From contig JADLEF010000318.1 of NCBI GenBank assembly GCA_020846295.1, positions 1-38,756 of the forward strand: a DNA stretch of 38,756 nucleotides, read 5' to 3'. Each line of letters starts with the position of its first letter. Within the stretch, counting starts at the first letter, position 1. The stretch is from Acidimicrobiales bacterium. GTDB lineage: Bacteria; Actinomycetota; Acidimicrobiia; Acidimicrobiales; CAIXPF01. The notes under the pieces are model-generated. The model searched no databases. It was not told the origin of the DNA and worked only from the letters and a program-made list of their open reading frames with translations. A program made the translations under genes and the position numbers. Shown piece after piece: positions 7,662-15,155 of this stretch.

Positions 7662-8399
7662 GAGCTGCGCGAGCCGTCGGAACCCGATCAGGTTCCCGGC
7701 GGCCACGCCGAGCGTCTCCCGGCCCAGATCCCGCCAGGAGACACCGCTGTCGGTGGCCGCCACGTCGGCCTCGATGCCGAGCTCATCGGCGGTGTCGAGC
7801 AGCCGGCGGTTGTGGTACGGGTCGGACACCAGGATCACCGAGCCGATCCCGTACTCGGTCAGGATCAGCTTGGTGGCCAGCAGCTGCTCCCACGTGTTGG
7901 TGGAGGAGTTCTCCACCAACAGCACGTCCTCCGGCACCCCGGCGTCACGCAGGTAGACGAACCCGGTCATGCCCTCGGTGGTCCGGTCCCCGGGCTGGTT
8001 GCCGCCGGTGACGATGATGCGCTGCACCAGTCCCCGCTCGTAGAGCTCCGCGGCGCGATCCAACCGGCCGGCCAACGCCCCCGACGGCGTGCCGTCGTAC
8101 TGCGCGGCGCCCATGACGACCGCGGCGTCGGCCGGCTCGTCGGCCTGGCGGCGGGCGGCCAGCTCGACCTCGGCGGCGACCACCGCGAGGTAGCTGCCCA
8201 GCAGCACCGCCAGCACGGTCGCCACCAGCCGTACCGCCCGCACCGCCCAGGAGCGCCGACGGCGATGTTGCGGCCGGTGCCGGTTGCGCCGGCGGCCGAT
8301 ACCACCGCGACGGGAGCGCGCCTCGGCCGCGTCGACCTGCGGGGCGGCGTCGCGCCCCGAGCGCGGCGCCGAGACCGAAGGCGACGAAGCGACGGACAC
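7659..8399 (-). CDS. YdcF/ElyC (DUF218) family membrane-anchored protein
   Basis: 246 residues. A basic, Arg-rich cytoplasmic N-terminus is followed by one transmembrane segment (roughly residues 64-88, VRLVATVLAVLLGSYLAVVA), then the DUF218 domain with AAVVMGAAQYDGTPSGALAGRLDRA, IIVTGGNQPGD, ENSSTNTWEQL and LVSDPYHNRRL. The family is linked to envelope and vancomycin-related phenotypes in E. coli (SanA, ElyC), but its reaction is not settled. GTG at 8399 was chosen because it lies 8 bp after the gltX stop; longer in-frame extensions would overlap gltX. No clear Shine-Dalgarno is visible. Confidence 0.78.
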   Translation of the reverse strand: MSVASSPSVSAPRSGRDAAPQVDAAEARSRRGGIGRRRNRHRPQHRRRRSWAVRAVRLVATVLAVLLGSYLAVVAAEVELAARRQADEPADAAVVMGAAQYDGTPSGALAGRLDRAAELYERGLVQRIIVTGGNQPGDRTTEGMTGFVYLRDAGVPEDVLLVENSSTNTWEQLLATKLILTEYGIGSVILVSDPYHNRRLLDTADELGIEADVAATDSGVSWRDLGRETLGVAAGNLIGFRRLAQL

Positions 8400-8407
8400 G
8401 GCGCCCG

Positions 8408-9691
8408 CTACAACCTCGCTCTGGCCGCCCGGAGGCGGGCGAGGGTGCGATCCCGGCCCAGCACCTCGAGCCCCTCGAACAGGGGTGGTCCGACCGAACG
8501 ACCGGTCACCGCCACCCGCACCGGCGCTTGCGCCTTGCCCAGCTTGAGCCCGTGGCGCTCGCCGATGGCGCTCAGCTCGGCGTGCAACGTCTCGCGGTCC
8601 CAGGCGCAACCGGCGAACGCCGCCACCGTACCGTCGAGTATGTCGACGGCGGCGGTCGTCTTCAGCACGCCCTTGGCCCAGGAGTCCTCGTCGATGTCGA
8701 CCTCGTCGCCGAACAGCCAGCCGATCGCGCCGGGCAGGTCGGTCAGGACCTGGGTGCGGCTCTGGACGTCCGCCAGGTACGGGGCGGGCAGCGCGGCGAG
8801 GTCCAGCCCGGCGGCGAACGGCGCGGCGAGCTCCAGGAACGCCTCGGCGTCCATCGCCCGGATGTACTCGTGGTTGAAGTGGGTGAGCTTCTTCACGTCG
8901 AAGAACGCCGAGGAGCGGTTGACCTGGGTCAGCTCGAAGCGCTCGACGATCTCCTCGATGGGCCGGATCTCCACCCCGTCGGTGCTGCCCCAGCCCAACG
9001 TGGCGAGGTAGTTGCGCACCGCCGGTGCCACGAAGCCGCGATCCCGGTAGTGCTCGATGGCCACGTCCCCGAACCGCTTGGACAGCTTGCGGCGCTGCTC
9101 GTCGACCAGGAGCGGGATGTGGGCGTAGCGCGCCTCGCGCTCGACGCCGAGCGCCTCCAGCAGCAGCAGCTGCTTGGGCATGTTGTTGATCATGTCCTCG
9201 CCGCGGATCACGTGGGTGATCCCCATGTCGAGGTCGTCGACCACGTTGGTGAGCAGGAACAGCGCGCTGCCGTCGGAGCGGCGGATGACGAAGTCCTCGA
9301 TGTTGGCCCGCTCGAAGTCCACCCGGCCCCGCACGACATCGTCCCAGCCGATCCCGCCGTCGTCCGCGACGCGCAAGCGCACCGCACCCTCGTCGAAGTA
9401 CGCCTTGCCCTCCTCGAGCAACCGCTCGATGACCTCGTTGTGACGGGCGGCGCGCTCGGACTGGTAGACCGGGCCCTCGTCCCAGTCCAGACCGAGCCAG
9501 CGCATGCTCTCGAGGATGTTCTCGATGAGCTCCGGCTGGTTGCGGCTGGCATCGGTGTCCTCGATGCGCAGCACGAAGGTGGCGCCGCTGTGACGGGCGA
9601 ACAGCCAGTTGAACAGCGCGGTACGGGCGCTGCCGACGTGCAGGTACCCCGTCGGCGAGGGCGCGAACCGGCAGCGCAGCGGGGCGGTCAC
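8408..9691 (-). CDS. gltX: Glutamate--tRNA ligase
   Basis: A 427-residue class I synthetase charging tRNA-Glu (or both tRNA-Glu and tRNA-Gln in organisms lacking GlnRS). The HIGH-type motif is PSPTGYLHVGSARTALFNW at residues 11-29, LRIEDTD follows, and the KMSKS-type motif is KLSKR in DEQRRKLSKRFGD. It is shorter than the ~480 residues usual for GltX, mostly because the insertion carrying the zinc-binding cysteines is reduced (AYFDEGAVRLRV) and the anticodon-binding end is compact. The gene sits 4 bp behind the small upstream gene and 8 bp ahead of the DUF218 gene, suggesting an operon. Confidence 0.95.
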   Translation of the reverse strand: MTAPLRCRFAPSPTGYLHVGSARTALFNWLFARHSGATFVLRIEDTDASRNQPELIENILESMRWLGLDWDEGPVYQSERAARHNEVIERLLEEGKAYFDEGAVRLRVADDGGIGWDDVVRGRVDFERANIEDFVIRRSDGSALFLLTNVVDDLDMGITHVIRGEDMINNMPKQLLLLEALGVEREARYAHIPLLVDEQRRKLSKRFGDVAIEHYRDRGFVAPAVRNYLATLGWGSTDGVEIRPIEEIVERFELTQVNRSSAFFDVKKLTHFNHEYIRAMDAEAFLELAAPFAAGLDLAALPAPYLADVQSRTQVLTDLPGAIGWLFGDEVDIDEDSWAKGVLKTTAAVDILDGTVAAFAGCAWDRETLHAELSAIGERHGLKLGKAQAPVRVAVTGRSVGPPLFEGLEVLGRDRTLARLRAARARL

Positions 9692-9695
9692 CGGC

Positions 9696-10226
9696 TCAGC
9701 CCTCCAGGGTCAACAGCGAGCGCCAATCCGCCTTGTTGCGCCGCTGCACCTCGGCCGGGGTCAGGCGCAGGGTCGACTCCGGCACCGCGTCGGCGATGCG
9801 GCGCAGCTCCGGGTAGTGGTGCGGGTTCGACACCTCTTCGAACATGGCCGCCCGGGTCCGGACCAGCTCGGCGTCGGGCTGGTCGTCGAGGAAGCCCCAC
9901 ACCGCGAAGGCCACGCTCAGGTCGTGCACCACGGGCGCCCGCCCGAAGATGGCGCAGCGCTTCATGGCGACCGCCAGCACGCCGGCGACCACGTCGTCGT
10001 CGTGCTCGCCCTCGGCGGTGAACACCTTGCCGGCGAACAGCCGGACCAGGCGGTAGGCGTAGCCCTGGTCCGGGCCGGGAACGCCCAGCCGATCGCCTTC
10101 GGGCTGACCGTCACCGCCGAGATCCCCGGGGCGGGTGGCGACCCACGAGCGGTCGCGGCGGGGCGGCGACTCGTAGGTGCGCACGAGGGCGGTGGGCGAC
10201 ATCGGGACGTAGTGCGGCGCAGACAT
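9696..10226 (-). CDS. Conserved hypothetical protein upstream of gltX
   Basis: 176 residues, no signal peptide or membrane segment. I do not recognise a named domain. The N-terminus is Arg/Pro/Gly-rich and probably disordered (residues 1-50). The rest is a compact, mostly helical region with YAYRLVRLFAGKVF, DVVAGVLAVAMKRCAIFGRAPVVHDLSVAFAVWGFL and NPHHYPELRRIADAVPESTLRLTP. It ends 4 bp before the gltX start, which argues for coupled expression with glutamyl-tRNA synthesis, though no function follows. The ATG is preceded by TAGATT 9 nt upstream and lacks a Shine-Dalgarno. Confidence 0.72.
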   Translation of the reverse strand: MSAPHYVPMSPTALVRTYESPPRRDRSWVATRPGDLGGDGQPEGDRLGVPGPDQGYAYRLVRLFAGKVFTAEGEHDDDVVAGVLAVAMKRCAIFGRAPVVHDLSVAFAVWGFLDDQPDAELVRTRAAMFEEVSNPHHYPELRRIADAVPESTLRLTPAEVQRRNKADWRSLLTLEG

Positions 10227-10235
10227 GACCAGCCC

Positions 10236-10273
10236 AATCTAGCCCCCCGGGCGCCGGCCGGTCCCGATAGCGT
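10236..10273. promoter_or_regulatory. Pair of divergent leaderless-type -10 elements
   Basis: Two elements sit back to back in a 54-bp gap. On the minus strand TAGATT (10236-10241) lies 9 nt before the ATG at 10226. On the plus strand TAGCGT (10268-10273) lies 7 nt before the GTG at 10281. Neither start has a Shine-Dalgarno. Confidence 0.45.
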
Positions 10274-10280
10274 CGCGACG

Positions 10281-10721
10281 GTGCCGCACCGCCCCCAGCA
10301 CCGCCCCCAGCACCGCCCCGAGCGAGACCTCGACCGGCTCCTCGCCGGGCTCGAGCCGGTCCGCCGGGCCGGCACCTACACCTTCGTCACCGTGGCCGGC
10401 ACGGCATCGATCCCCGCCGGCGTGGCCCCGGTGGCGACCGTGCGCGAGCCGGAGGGCCTGTCGCTGATCGTGGCCGTGCCGGACGCCCGGGCGCAGGGCT
10501 GGCCGGTGACCTTCGAGGCCGCCTGGCTGACCTGCACGGTGCACTCGGCGCTGGACGCGGTCGGGCTCAGCGCGGCGATGGCCGGCGCGCTGAGCGAGCG
10601 CGGCATCAGCGCCAACGTCGTCGCCGGCCACCACCACGACCACCTCTTCGTGCCGGCCGAGCGGGCGGAGGAGGCGCTGGAGGTCCTCCGGCGGCTCAGC
10701 CGACGAGCAGGGCGTAGTTGA
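10281..10721 (+). CDS. ACT domain-containing protein
   Basis: 146 residues with two small ACT-like units. The first half (LAGLEPVRRAGTYTFVTV ... GVAPVATVREPEGLSLIV) matches the ACT_3/DUF2241 type; the second half (FEAAWLTCTVHSALDAVGLSAAMAGALSERGISANVVAGHHHDHLFVP) matches ACT_7. Such small stand-alone ACT proteins are presumed amino-acid sensors; the ligand is unknown. The N-terminal dozen residues come from a DNA tandem repeat and read PHRPQHRPQHRP. The GTG start is 7 nt behind TAGCGT. The last 26 bp overlap the 3' end of cimA on the opposite strand. Confidence 0.85.
   Translation: MPHRPQHRPQHRPERDLDRLLAGLEPVRRAGTYTFVTVAGTASIPAGVAPVATVREPEGLSLIVAVPDARAQGWPVTFEAAWLTCTVHSALDAVGLSAAMAGALSERGISANVVAGHHHDHLFVPAERAEEALEVLRRLSRRAGRS
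10287..10320 (+). repeat. 12-bp tandem repeat inside the ACT gene start
   Basis: Unit CACCGCCCCCAG, about 2.8 copies, the last copy diverging at its end. It keeps the reading frame and encodes repeated HRPQ. Confidence 0.75.
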
Positions 10722-12369
10722 CGGCGTCCACCAGCGCCTGCCACGACGCCTCGATGATGTTCTCCGACACGCCCATGGTCGTCCACTTGCGGAGCCCGTC
10801 GGTCGACTCGATGAGCACCCGAACGACCGCCCCGGTGCCGCCCTCGGTGTTGAGGACGCGGACCTTGTAGTCACTCAGGCTCAGTCGCTGCAGCGCCGGG
10901 AAGCGATCGCCAACGGCGGCGCGCAACGCCGCGTCGAGCGCGTTCACCGGGCCGTTGCCCTCGCCGGTGGCGATGAGGCGCTCGTCGCCGACGCGCAGCT
11001 TGATCGTGCACTCCGTCTCGATGCCCTGGGCGTGACCGAGCGGGTTCTCCACCAGATCGCTGGTCACCCCGGGCCGGTGCTCCACCGACACCCGGAAGCT
11101 CTCCAGCTCGAAGGACTCGGGCCGCCAGCCGGTGGCGCGGCGCATCAGCAGCTCCAGCGACGCGTCCGCCGTCTCGAAGTGGTAGCCGGCAGATTCGAGC
11201 TGCTTGAGCTGATCGAGCACCGCCCCGAGCTGCTTCGGCTCGAGGTCGATCCCCCACTCCTTGGCCTTGAACTCCATGGTCGCCCGACCGGAGAGGTCCG
11301 ACACCAGGAAGCGGGTCCCGTTGCCGACCTGGGCCGGGTCGATGTGCTCGTAGGAGTCCGGCCGGCGGGCGATCGCCGAGGTGTGCAGGCCCGCCTTGTG
11401 GGCGAAGGCCGACTGGCCGACGTAGGGCAGCTGGTTCTGGTGCGGCAGGTTCACCAGCTCCGCCACGCGACGCGAGATCTCCGTGAGGCGCTCCAGGTGA
11501 CCGGACGGCAGCGTCTCGATGCCCATCTTCAGCGTGAGGTTGGGGATCAGCTGCACGAGGTCGCAGTTGCCGGTGCGCTCCCCGTAGCCGTTCATGGTCA
11601 CCTGCACTTGTGTGGCCCCGCCGATCACCGCGGCCAGGGCGTTGGGCACCGCGCACCCGGTGTCGTTCTGGGTGTGGATGCCGATCTGCACCCCGGACCC
11701 GAAGTGCCGGCTGACCTCGCGCACGATCGGCTCGACCTCGTGGGGCAGCGACCCACCGTTGGTGTCGCACAGCACGAGGCAGTCCGCCCCGTTGGTGGCG
11801 GCCGCCTCGAGCACCCGCAGGGTGAACTCGGGGTTGCGCTTGTAGCCGTCGAAGAAGTGCTCGCAGTCGAAGAAGACCCGCAACCCGGCCGCCTTGAGAA
11901 AGGCGACGGACTCGCCGACCATGGCCTCGCCCTCGTCGAGGGTGGTGCGCAGCGCCTCGAGCACGTGGTAGTCCCAGCCCTTGCCCACGATGCAGGCGGT
12001 CGACACGCCGGCATCGACCAGGGTCCGCAACGTCGGGTCGTCGTCGCTGCGGCCGAGCGGCTTGCGGGTCGAACCGAACGCCACCAACCGGGCGTTGCGC
12101 AGCGACAGCTCCGACGCCGCCCGCTTGAAGAACTCCTCGTCCTTGGGGTTGGCGCCGGGGTAGCCGCCTTCGATCCAGTGCACACCGAGGTCGTCGAGCG
12201 CCTCGGCGACGGCGAGCTTGTCCTCCACCGTCAGCGAGATGCCCTCGAACTGGGCGCCGTCGCGCAGGGTCGTGTCGAACACGTCGACCCTGCTCGGCCA
12301 CGACGGGTCATACCGGGGGGAACGGTCGACCGGCGGCATCGCCTCGTCGAGCGTGGCGTCGTCACTCAT
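10696..12369 (-). CDS. cimA: (R)-citramalate synthase
   Basis: 557 residues. An N-terminal TIM-barrel of the HMGL-like family begins with FDTTLRDGAQFEG (residues 31-43), continues with LCDTNGGSLPHEV, HTQNDTGCAVPNALAA (metal-binding HxN region) and NGYGERTGNCDL; the C-terminal ~150 residues form the LeuA-type allosteric domain. Length and sequence fit the CimA group (TIGR00977) rather than LeuA, condensing pyruvate and acetyl-CoA to citramalate, the first step of threonine-independent isoleucine synthesis. It follows leuB by 57 bp, in an operon whose leader encodes Ile codons. The ATG at 12369 has GCGAGG upstream. Its 3' end overlaps the convergent ACT gene. Confidence 0.92.
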   Translation of the reverse strand: MSDDATLDEAMPPVDRSPRYDPSWPSRVDVFDTTLRDGAQFEGISLTVEDKLAVAEALDDLGVHWIEGGYPGANPKDEEFFKRAASELSLRNARLVAFGSTRKPLGRSDDDPTLRTLVDAGVSTACIVGKGWDYHVLEALRTTLDEGEAMVGESVAFLKAAGLRVFFDCEHFFDGYKRNPEFTLRVLEAAATNGADCLVLCDTNGGSLPHEVEPIVREVSRHFGSGVQIGIHTQNDTGCAVPNALAAVIGGATQVQVTMNGYGERTGNCDLVQLIPNLTLKMGIETLPSGHLERLTEISRRVAELVNLPHQNQLPYVGQSAFAHKAGLHTSAIARRPDSYEHIDPAQVGNGTRFLVSDLSGRATMEFKAKEWGIDLEPKQLGAVLDQLKQLESAGYHFETADASLELLMRRATGWRPESFELESFRVSVEHRPGVTSDLVENPLGHAQGIETECTIKLRVGDERLIATGEGNGPVNALDAALRAAVGDRFPALQRLSLSDYKVRVLNTEGGTGAVVRVLIESTDGLRKWTTMGVSENIIEASWQALVDAVNYALLVG

Positions 12370-12426
12370 GCTGTGCCTCGCACCCTTCTGGGCCTCTTCG
12401 TCACTTCGTGGGGGCTGTGGGTCGGG

Positions 12427-13419
12427 CTAGAGCCGGGCGGCGATCTGGTCGCCGACCGACGTGGTGGACCCGGTGATCTCGCCGGCCATCGACGCCTCGC
12501 ACGCCTTGCGCACCCGGTCCGCCGCCTCGGTCTCGCCGAGGAAGTCCAACATCAGGGCACCCGACAGGATGGCGGCGGTGGGGTTGGCCTTGTTCTGCCC
12601 GGCGATGTCGGGCGCCGAACCGTGGACGGGCTCGAACATCGACGGGCCGGTGCGGGCGGGGTTGAGGTTGCCCGACGCGGCGAAACCGATGCCGCCGGTC
12701 ACCGCGCCGCCGAGGTCGGTCAGGATGTCGCCGAAGAGGTTGTCGGTGACGATCACGTCGTAGCGCTGCGGATCCTCCACGAAGTAGATGCAGGCCGCAT
12801 CGACGTGGTTGTACGCGGTGGCGATGGCGGCGTACTCGGCGTGCACCTCGTTGAAGGCGCGCTCCCACAGATCACCGGAGAAGGTCAGCACGTTGGTCTT
12901 GTGGACCAACGTCAGGTGCTTGCGCCGCGCGGCGGACCCGGCGAGGTCGAACGCGTAGCGGATCGCCCGCTCCACGCCCATACGGGTGTTGACCGAACCC
13001 TGGGTGGCCACCTCGTGCGGGGTCCCCTTGCGCAGGAAGCCGCCCTCGCCGGCGTAGGTGCCCTCGGTGTTCTCCCGGATCACGATGAAGTCGATGCCCT
13101 TGGCCGTGTCCACGAACGGGCGCTGGTTGATGTAGAGATCGAGCTCGAAGCGCATCTTCAGCAACAGGCCGCGCTCGATCACACCGGGCGGTACGCCGGG
13201 CGTGCCGACGGCGCCGAGGTAGATGGCGTCGAGCGATCGCCACTCGTCGAGCACCGAGTCGGGCAGGATCGTGCCGTCCTTCAGGTAGCGCCCGCCACCG
13301 AGGTCGTAGTCGACCGTCTCGAGCTTGACGCCCGCTGCGTTGATGACCTTGAGACCCTCGGCGATGACCTCCGGCCCGATCCCGTCGCCGCCGACGATGC
13401 CTACCCGGTGCGTGCTCAT
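12427..13419 (-). CDS. leuB: 3-isopropylmalate dehydrogenase
   Basis: 330 residues of the isocitrate/isopropylmalate dehydrogenase family. Seen: GGDGIGPEV (residues 10-18), [42 protein letters not shown], the metal-binding [26 protein letters not shown], and [26 protein letters not shown]. It oxidatively decarboxylates 3-isopropylmalate (leucine) and, in citramalate-pathway organisms, 3-methylmalate to 2-oxobutyrate (isoleucine). Being first in the operon before cimA and behind an Ile-rich leader favours a role in both. The ATG is 45 nt after the terminator T-tract. Confidence 0.92.
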   Translation of the reverse strand: MSTHRVGIVGGDGIGPEVIAEGLKVINAAGVKLETVDYDLGGGRYLKDGTILPDSVLDEWRSLDAIYLGAVGTPGVPPGVIERGLLLKMRFELDLYINQRPFVDTAKGIDFIVIRENTEGTYAGEGGFLRKGTPHEVATQGSVNTRMGVERAIRYAFDLAGSAARRKHLTLVHKTNVLTFSGDLWERAFNEVHAEYAAIATAYNHVDAACIYFVEDPQRYDVIVTDNLFGDILTDLGGAVTGGIGFAASGNLNPARTGPSMFEPVHGSAPDIAGQNKANPTAAILSGALMLDFLGETEAADRVRKACEASMAGEITGSTTSVGDQIAARL

Positions 13420-13464
13420 GTCGATTGTTCCTGCCTCGTGCCGGCCCGGTCAGGGCGCCTCAAT

Positions 13465-13492
13465 GAAAAAACCGCCCACCAGGGTGGACGGT
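13465..13492 (-). terminator. Intrinsic terminator of the leuB-cimA leader (attenuator)
   Basis: On the minus strand ACCGTCCACC (13483-13492) pairs with GGTGGGCGGT (13471-13480), ten pairs including one G-U, with a tiny loop, and is followed at once by six T residues. It is the only hairpin in the window with a canonical T-tract, and it lies between the leader peptide and leuB. Confidence 0.85.
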
Positions 13493-13498
13493 CTCACG

Positions 13499-13520
13499 CG
13501 CACGCCGGTTCCGGCGTGCG
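13499..13520 (-). promoter_or_regulatory. Pause-type hairpin after the leader peptide
   Basis: CGCACGCCGG / CCGGCGTGCG, a perfect 10-bp stem with a 2-nt loop on either strand. It begins directly after the leader stop codon and ends 6 nt before the terminator stem. A ribosome stalled on the leader's Ile codons would reach into its first arm. Confidence 0.7.
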
Positions 13521-13562
13521 CTACGAAATGGTGATGATGGTGGGGCAGTCGATCCCGTGCAT
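13521..13562 (-). CDS. Leader peptide of the leuB-cimA operon, Ile/Thr-rich
   Basis: Thirteen residues, MHGIDCPTIITIS, then TAG. Four Ile codons (positions 4, 9, 10, 12) and two Thr codons are packed near the end, immediately before a strong hairpin and an intrinsic terminator, the architecture of amino-acid attenuators such as those of ilv operons. Downstream genes are leuB and cimA, which make the isoleucine precursor 2-oxobutyrate, so charged tRNA-Ile is the likely signal. No Shine-Dalgarno precedes the ATG, and a -10-like GAGACT lies 8 nt upstream, so the leader mRNA may itself be leaderless. I could not find a convincing alternative antiterminator pairing by eye. Confidence 0.75.
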   Translation of the reverse strand: MHGIDCPTIITIS

Positions 13563-13570
13563 CGCGGGCC

Positions 13571-13600
13571 AGTCTCGCCCAGCGCCGCGACCGTCGTCAA
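13571..13600 (-). promoter_or_regulatory. Putative promoter of the leuB-cimA leader
   Basis: On the minus strand TTGACG (13595-13600), an 18-nt spacer and GAGACT (13571-13576). The start of transcription would fall at or within two bases of the leader ATG at 13562. Confidence 0.5.
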
Positions 13601-13645
13601 CCGGGGTGGCGACCGTCCGAACGGGGCCGTCGGCGAGGGCCCCGG

Positions 13646-14605
13646 GTGAGGGTCGTTGAGTTCGCGGCCCGGAGCAAGTTCACTGGTGCGGTGCGAACCG
13701 AGCCTCGGGCGAACCTCCGGACCGCCGGTGCGGTCGTCACCGGCGCGGTGCTGACCCTCGCCACCGTCACCGGCTGCTCCCGCATCGCCGAGCTCGACGG
13801 GACCGCGGTGTCCACCAGCACGCCGGGCGGGGTGGCGGTCTCCGCCGACGGTCGGGCGCTGCACAGCAAGACGATCGGCCGCACCTGCGACAACACCACC
13901 GCCAGCTGTTCGCTGCTCGTCGAGCCGGGCGCCCTGCCCCGGGCCGAGGTGCAGTACCGGCTCGCCCCCGGCGCCGAGTGGTGGGGCACGATCGAACGGC
14001 AGCAGCAGTGCGCCGACGGCGGTGGCGCCACCCACGGCGAGGCGGTCAAGGCAACCGTGCACGCGGTGATCACCGCGGCCGACGCCACCGGCAACCTGCT
14101 CATGGAGGCCACCGTGACCGATGTGGTCGTGTCCGAACCGGGCGTCGACGAGGCCACCGTGCTCGAGTTCCCGCTGGGGGCGCGGTCGACCGCGTTGTTC
14201 AGCGTCCAGGGCATCAACATCCGGCCGTTGAAGCCGGCGACCTACGCCGGCGCGCTGATCACCCCGCTACCGCCCGGCGAGGTCGGGCTGGGGGCGTCGT
14301 GGGAGATCCGCGCCCCGGGCAGCGACGACGCCAACGTGCGCCAGTTCACCCTCACCGAACGCTCGGGCGATTCCTTCACCGTGGAGGGTGTGACCGGCAG
14401 CTGGCTCGACCCGGGCCACGCCCGTCAGCGGGTCTCCGGTGCGACGAAGACCATCGGTGATCTGCGCTCGCCCGGACCGGTGAGCCGGGCGCTCGAGGTC
14501 GAGCCCGGGGTGGGCTGCTTCCGCGGAGCCGGCGAGGGGCCGGTGCGCTACTTCGTGACCCGCACCGAGGCGCCGGACACCGACGGCGACGGCTCGCCCG
14601 GCTGA
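13646..14605 (+). CDS. Putative secreted lipoprotein of unknown function
   Basis: 319 residues from GTG at 13646, which follows GGCGAGGG. A basic N-terminus leads into a hydrophobic stretch ending LATVTGC; Cys44 would be the lipidated residue. Beginning at the GTG at 13691 would give a signal peptide of more usual length, so the start is uncertain. The mature part looks beta-rich, with paired cysteines (TCDNTTASCS) and no domain I can name. It is transcribed away from the leuB leader and followed by greA 76 bp on, with a hairpin between. Confidence 0.7.
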   Translation: MRVVEFAARSKFTGAVRTEPRANLRTAGAVVTGAVLTLATVTGCSRIAELDGTAVSTSTPGGVAVSADGRALHSKTIGRTCDNTTASCSLLVEPGALPRAEVQYRLAPGAEWWGTIERQQQCADGGGATHGEAVKATVHAVITAADATGNLLMEATVTDVVVSEPGVDEATVLEFPLGARSTALFSVQGINIRPLKPATYAGALITPLPPGEVGLGASWEIRAPGSDDANVRQFTLTERSGDSFTVEGVTGSWLDPGHARQRVSGATKTIGDLRSPGPVSRALEVEPGVGCFRGAGEGPVRYFVTRTEAPDTDGDGSPG

Positions 14606-14616
14606 ACCCGGGTCCA

Positions 14617-14636
14617 CCGCGCCGGCACCGGCGCGG
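14617..14636. terminator. GC hairpin between lipoprotein gene and greA
   Basis: CCGCGCCGG-CA-CCGGCGCGG, a perfect 9-bp stem with a 2-nt loop, 12 bp after the lipoprotein stop. There is no T-tract, so terminator function is only suggested by position. Confidence 0.4.
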
Positions 14637-14681
14637 ACGATGCGGCCAGGAGCCGCCCGGTCGGCCGCGAGCATCGGCCGG

Positions 14682-15155
14682 GTGAGCGAAGTCCATGAAT
14701 TGTCGCGTGCCGCCTACGACCGTCTGCAGGCCGAGTTCGAGGATTTGACCACGCGCGGCCGGGTGGACATCGCCCGCCGCATCGAGGCCGCTCGCGAGCT
14801 CGGTGACCTCTCCGAGAACGGCGACTACCACGCCGCCAAGGAGGAGCAGGGGAAGATGGAGGGCCGCATCGGACGGCTGTCGGTCATCCTCAAGAACGCC
14901 AAGGTCGTCGAGGAGGGTGAGGCCGGTTCGGATCAGGTCCGCGTCGGCTGCGTGGTGAGCGTCCGCTACGAGGGCGACACCGACATCGAGAAGTACCTCG
15001 TCGGCTCGATCGAGGAGCGCGGCACCGAGCACCCGGTGATGTCCCCCGGCTCCCCGCTGGGCCAGGCGCTGCTCGGCGCCAAGCCCGGTGACGTGGTGAG
15101 CTACCAGGCGCCCGGCGGCCAGCTGCGGGTCGAGGTTGTCGGCATCGACGCCTGA
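14682..15155 (+). CDS. greA: Transcription elongation factor GreA
   Basis: 157 residues from the GTG at 14682. The N-terminal coiled coil contains the family signature RIEAARELGDLSENGDYHAAKEEQG (about residues 40-64), whose acidic tip enters the RNA polymerase secondary channel and stimulates cleavage of backtracked transcripts. The C-terminal FKBP-like domain ends SPLGQALLGAKPGDVVSYQAPGG. An upstream in-frame start would add 14 residues without homology. The GTG lacks a good Shine-Dalgarno; a weak GAGCAT lies 7 nt upstream. Its end overlaps the apparent start of the hydrolase gene. Confidence 0.93.
   Translation: MSEVHELSRAAYDRLQAEFEDLTTRGRVDIARRIEAARELGDLSENGDYHAAKEEQGKMEGRIGRLSVILKNAKVVEEGEAGSDQVRVGCVVSVRYEGDTDIEKYLVGSIEERGTEHPVMSPGSPLGQALLGAKPGDVVSYQAPGGQLRVEVVGIDA

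Noticed and set aside
13601-13620. GGACGGTC at 13611-13618 as an antiterminator arm pairing with the leuB leader terminator
   Set aside because: Complementary to part of the terminator stem, but it lies upstream of the likely transcription start, so would not be in the RNA.
11032-13659. Very long plus-strand open frame opposite cimA and leuB
   Set aside because: High-GC shadow of two clear minus-strand genes; composition is low-complexity Arg/Gly/Val/His with no domain.
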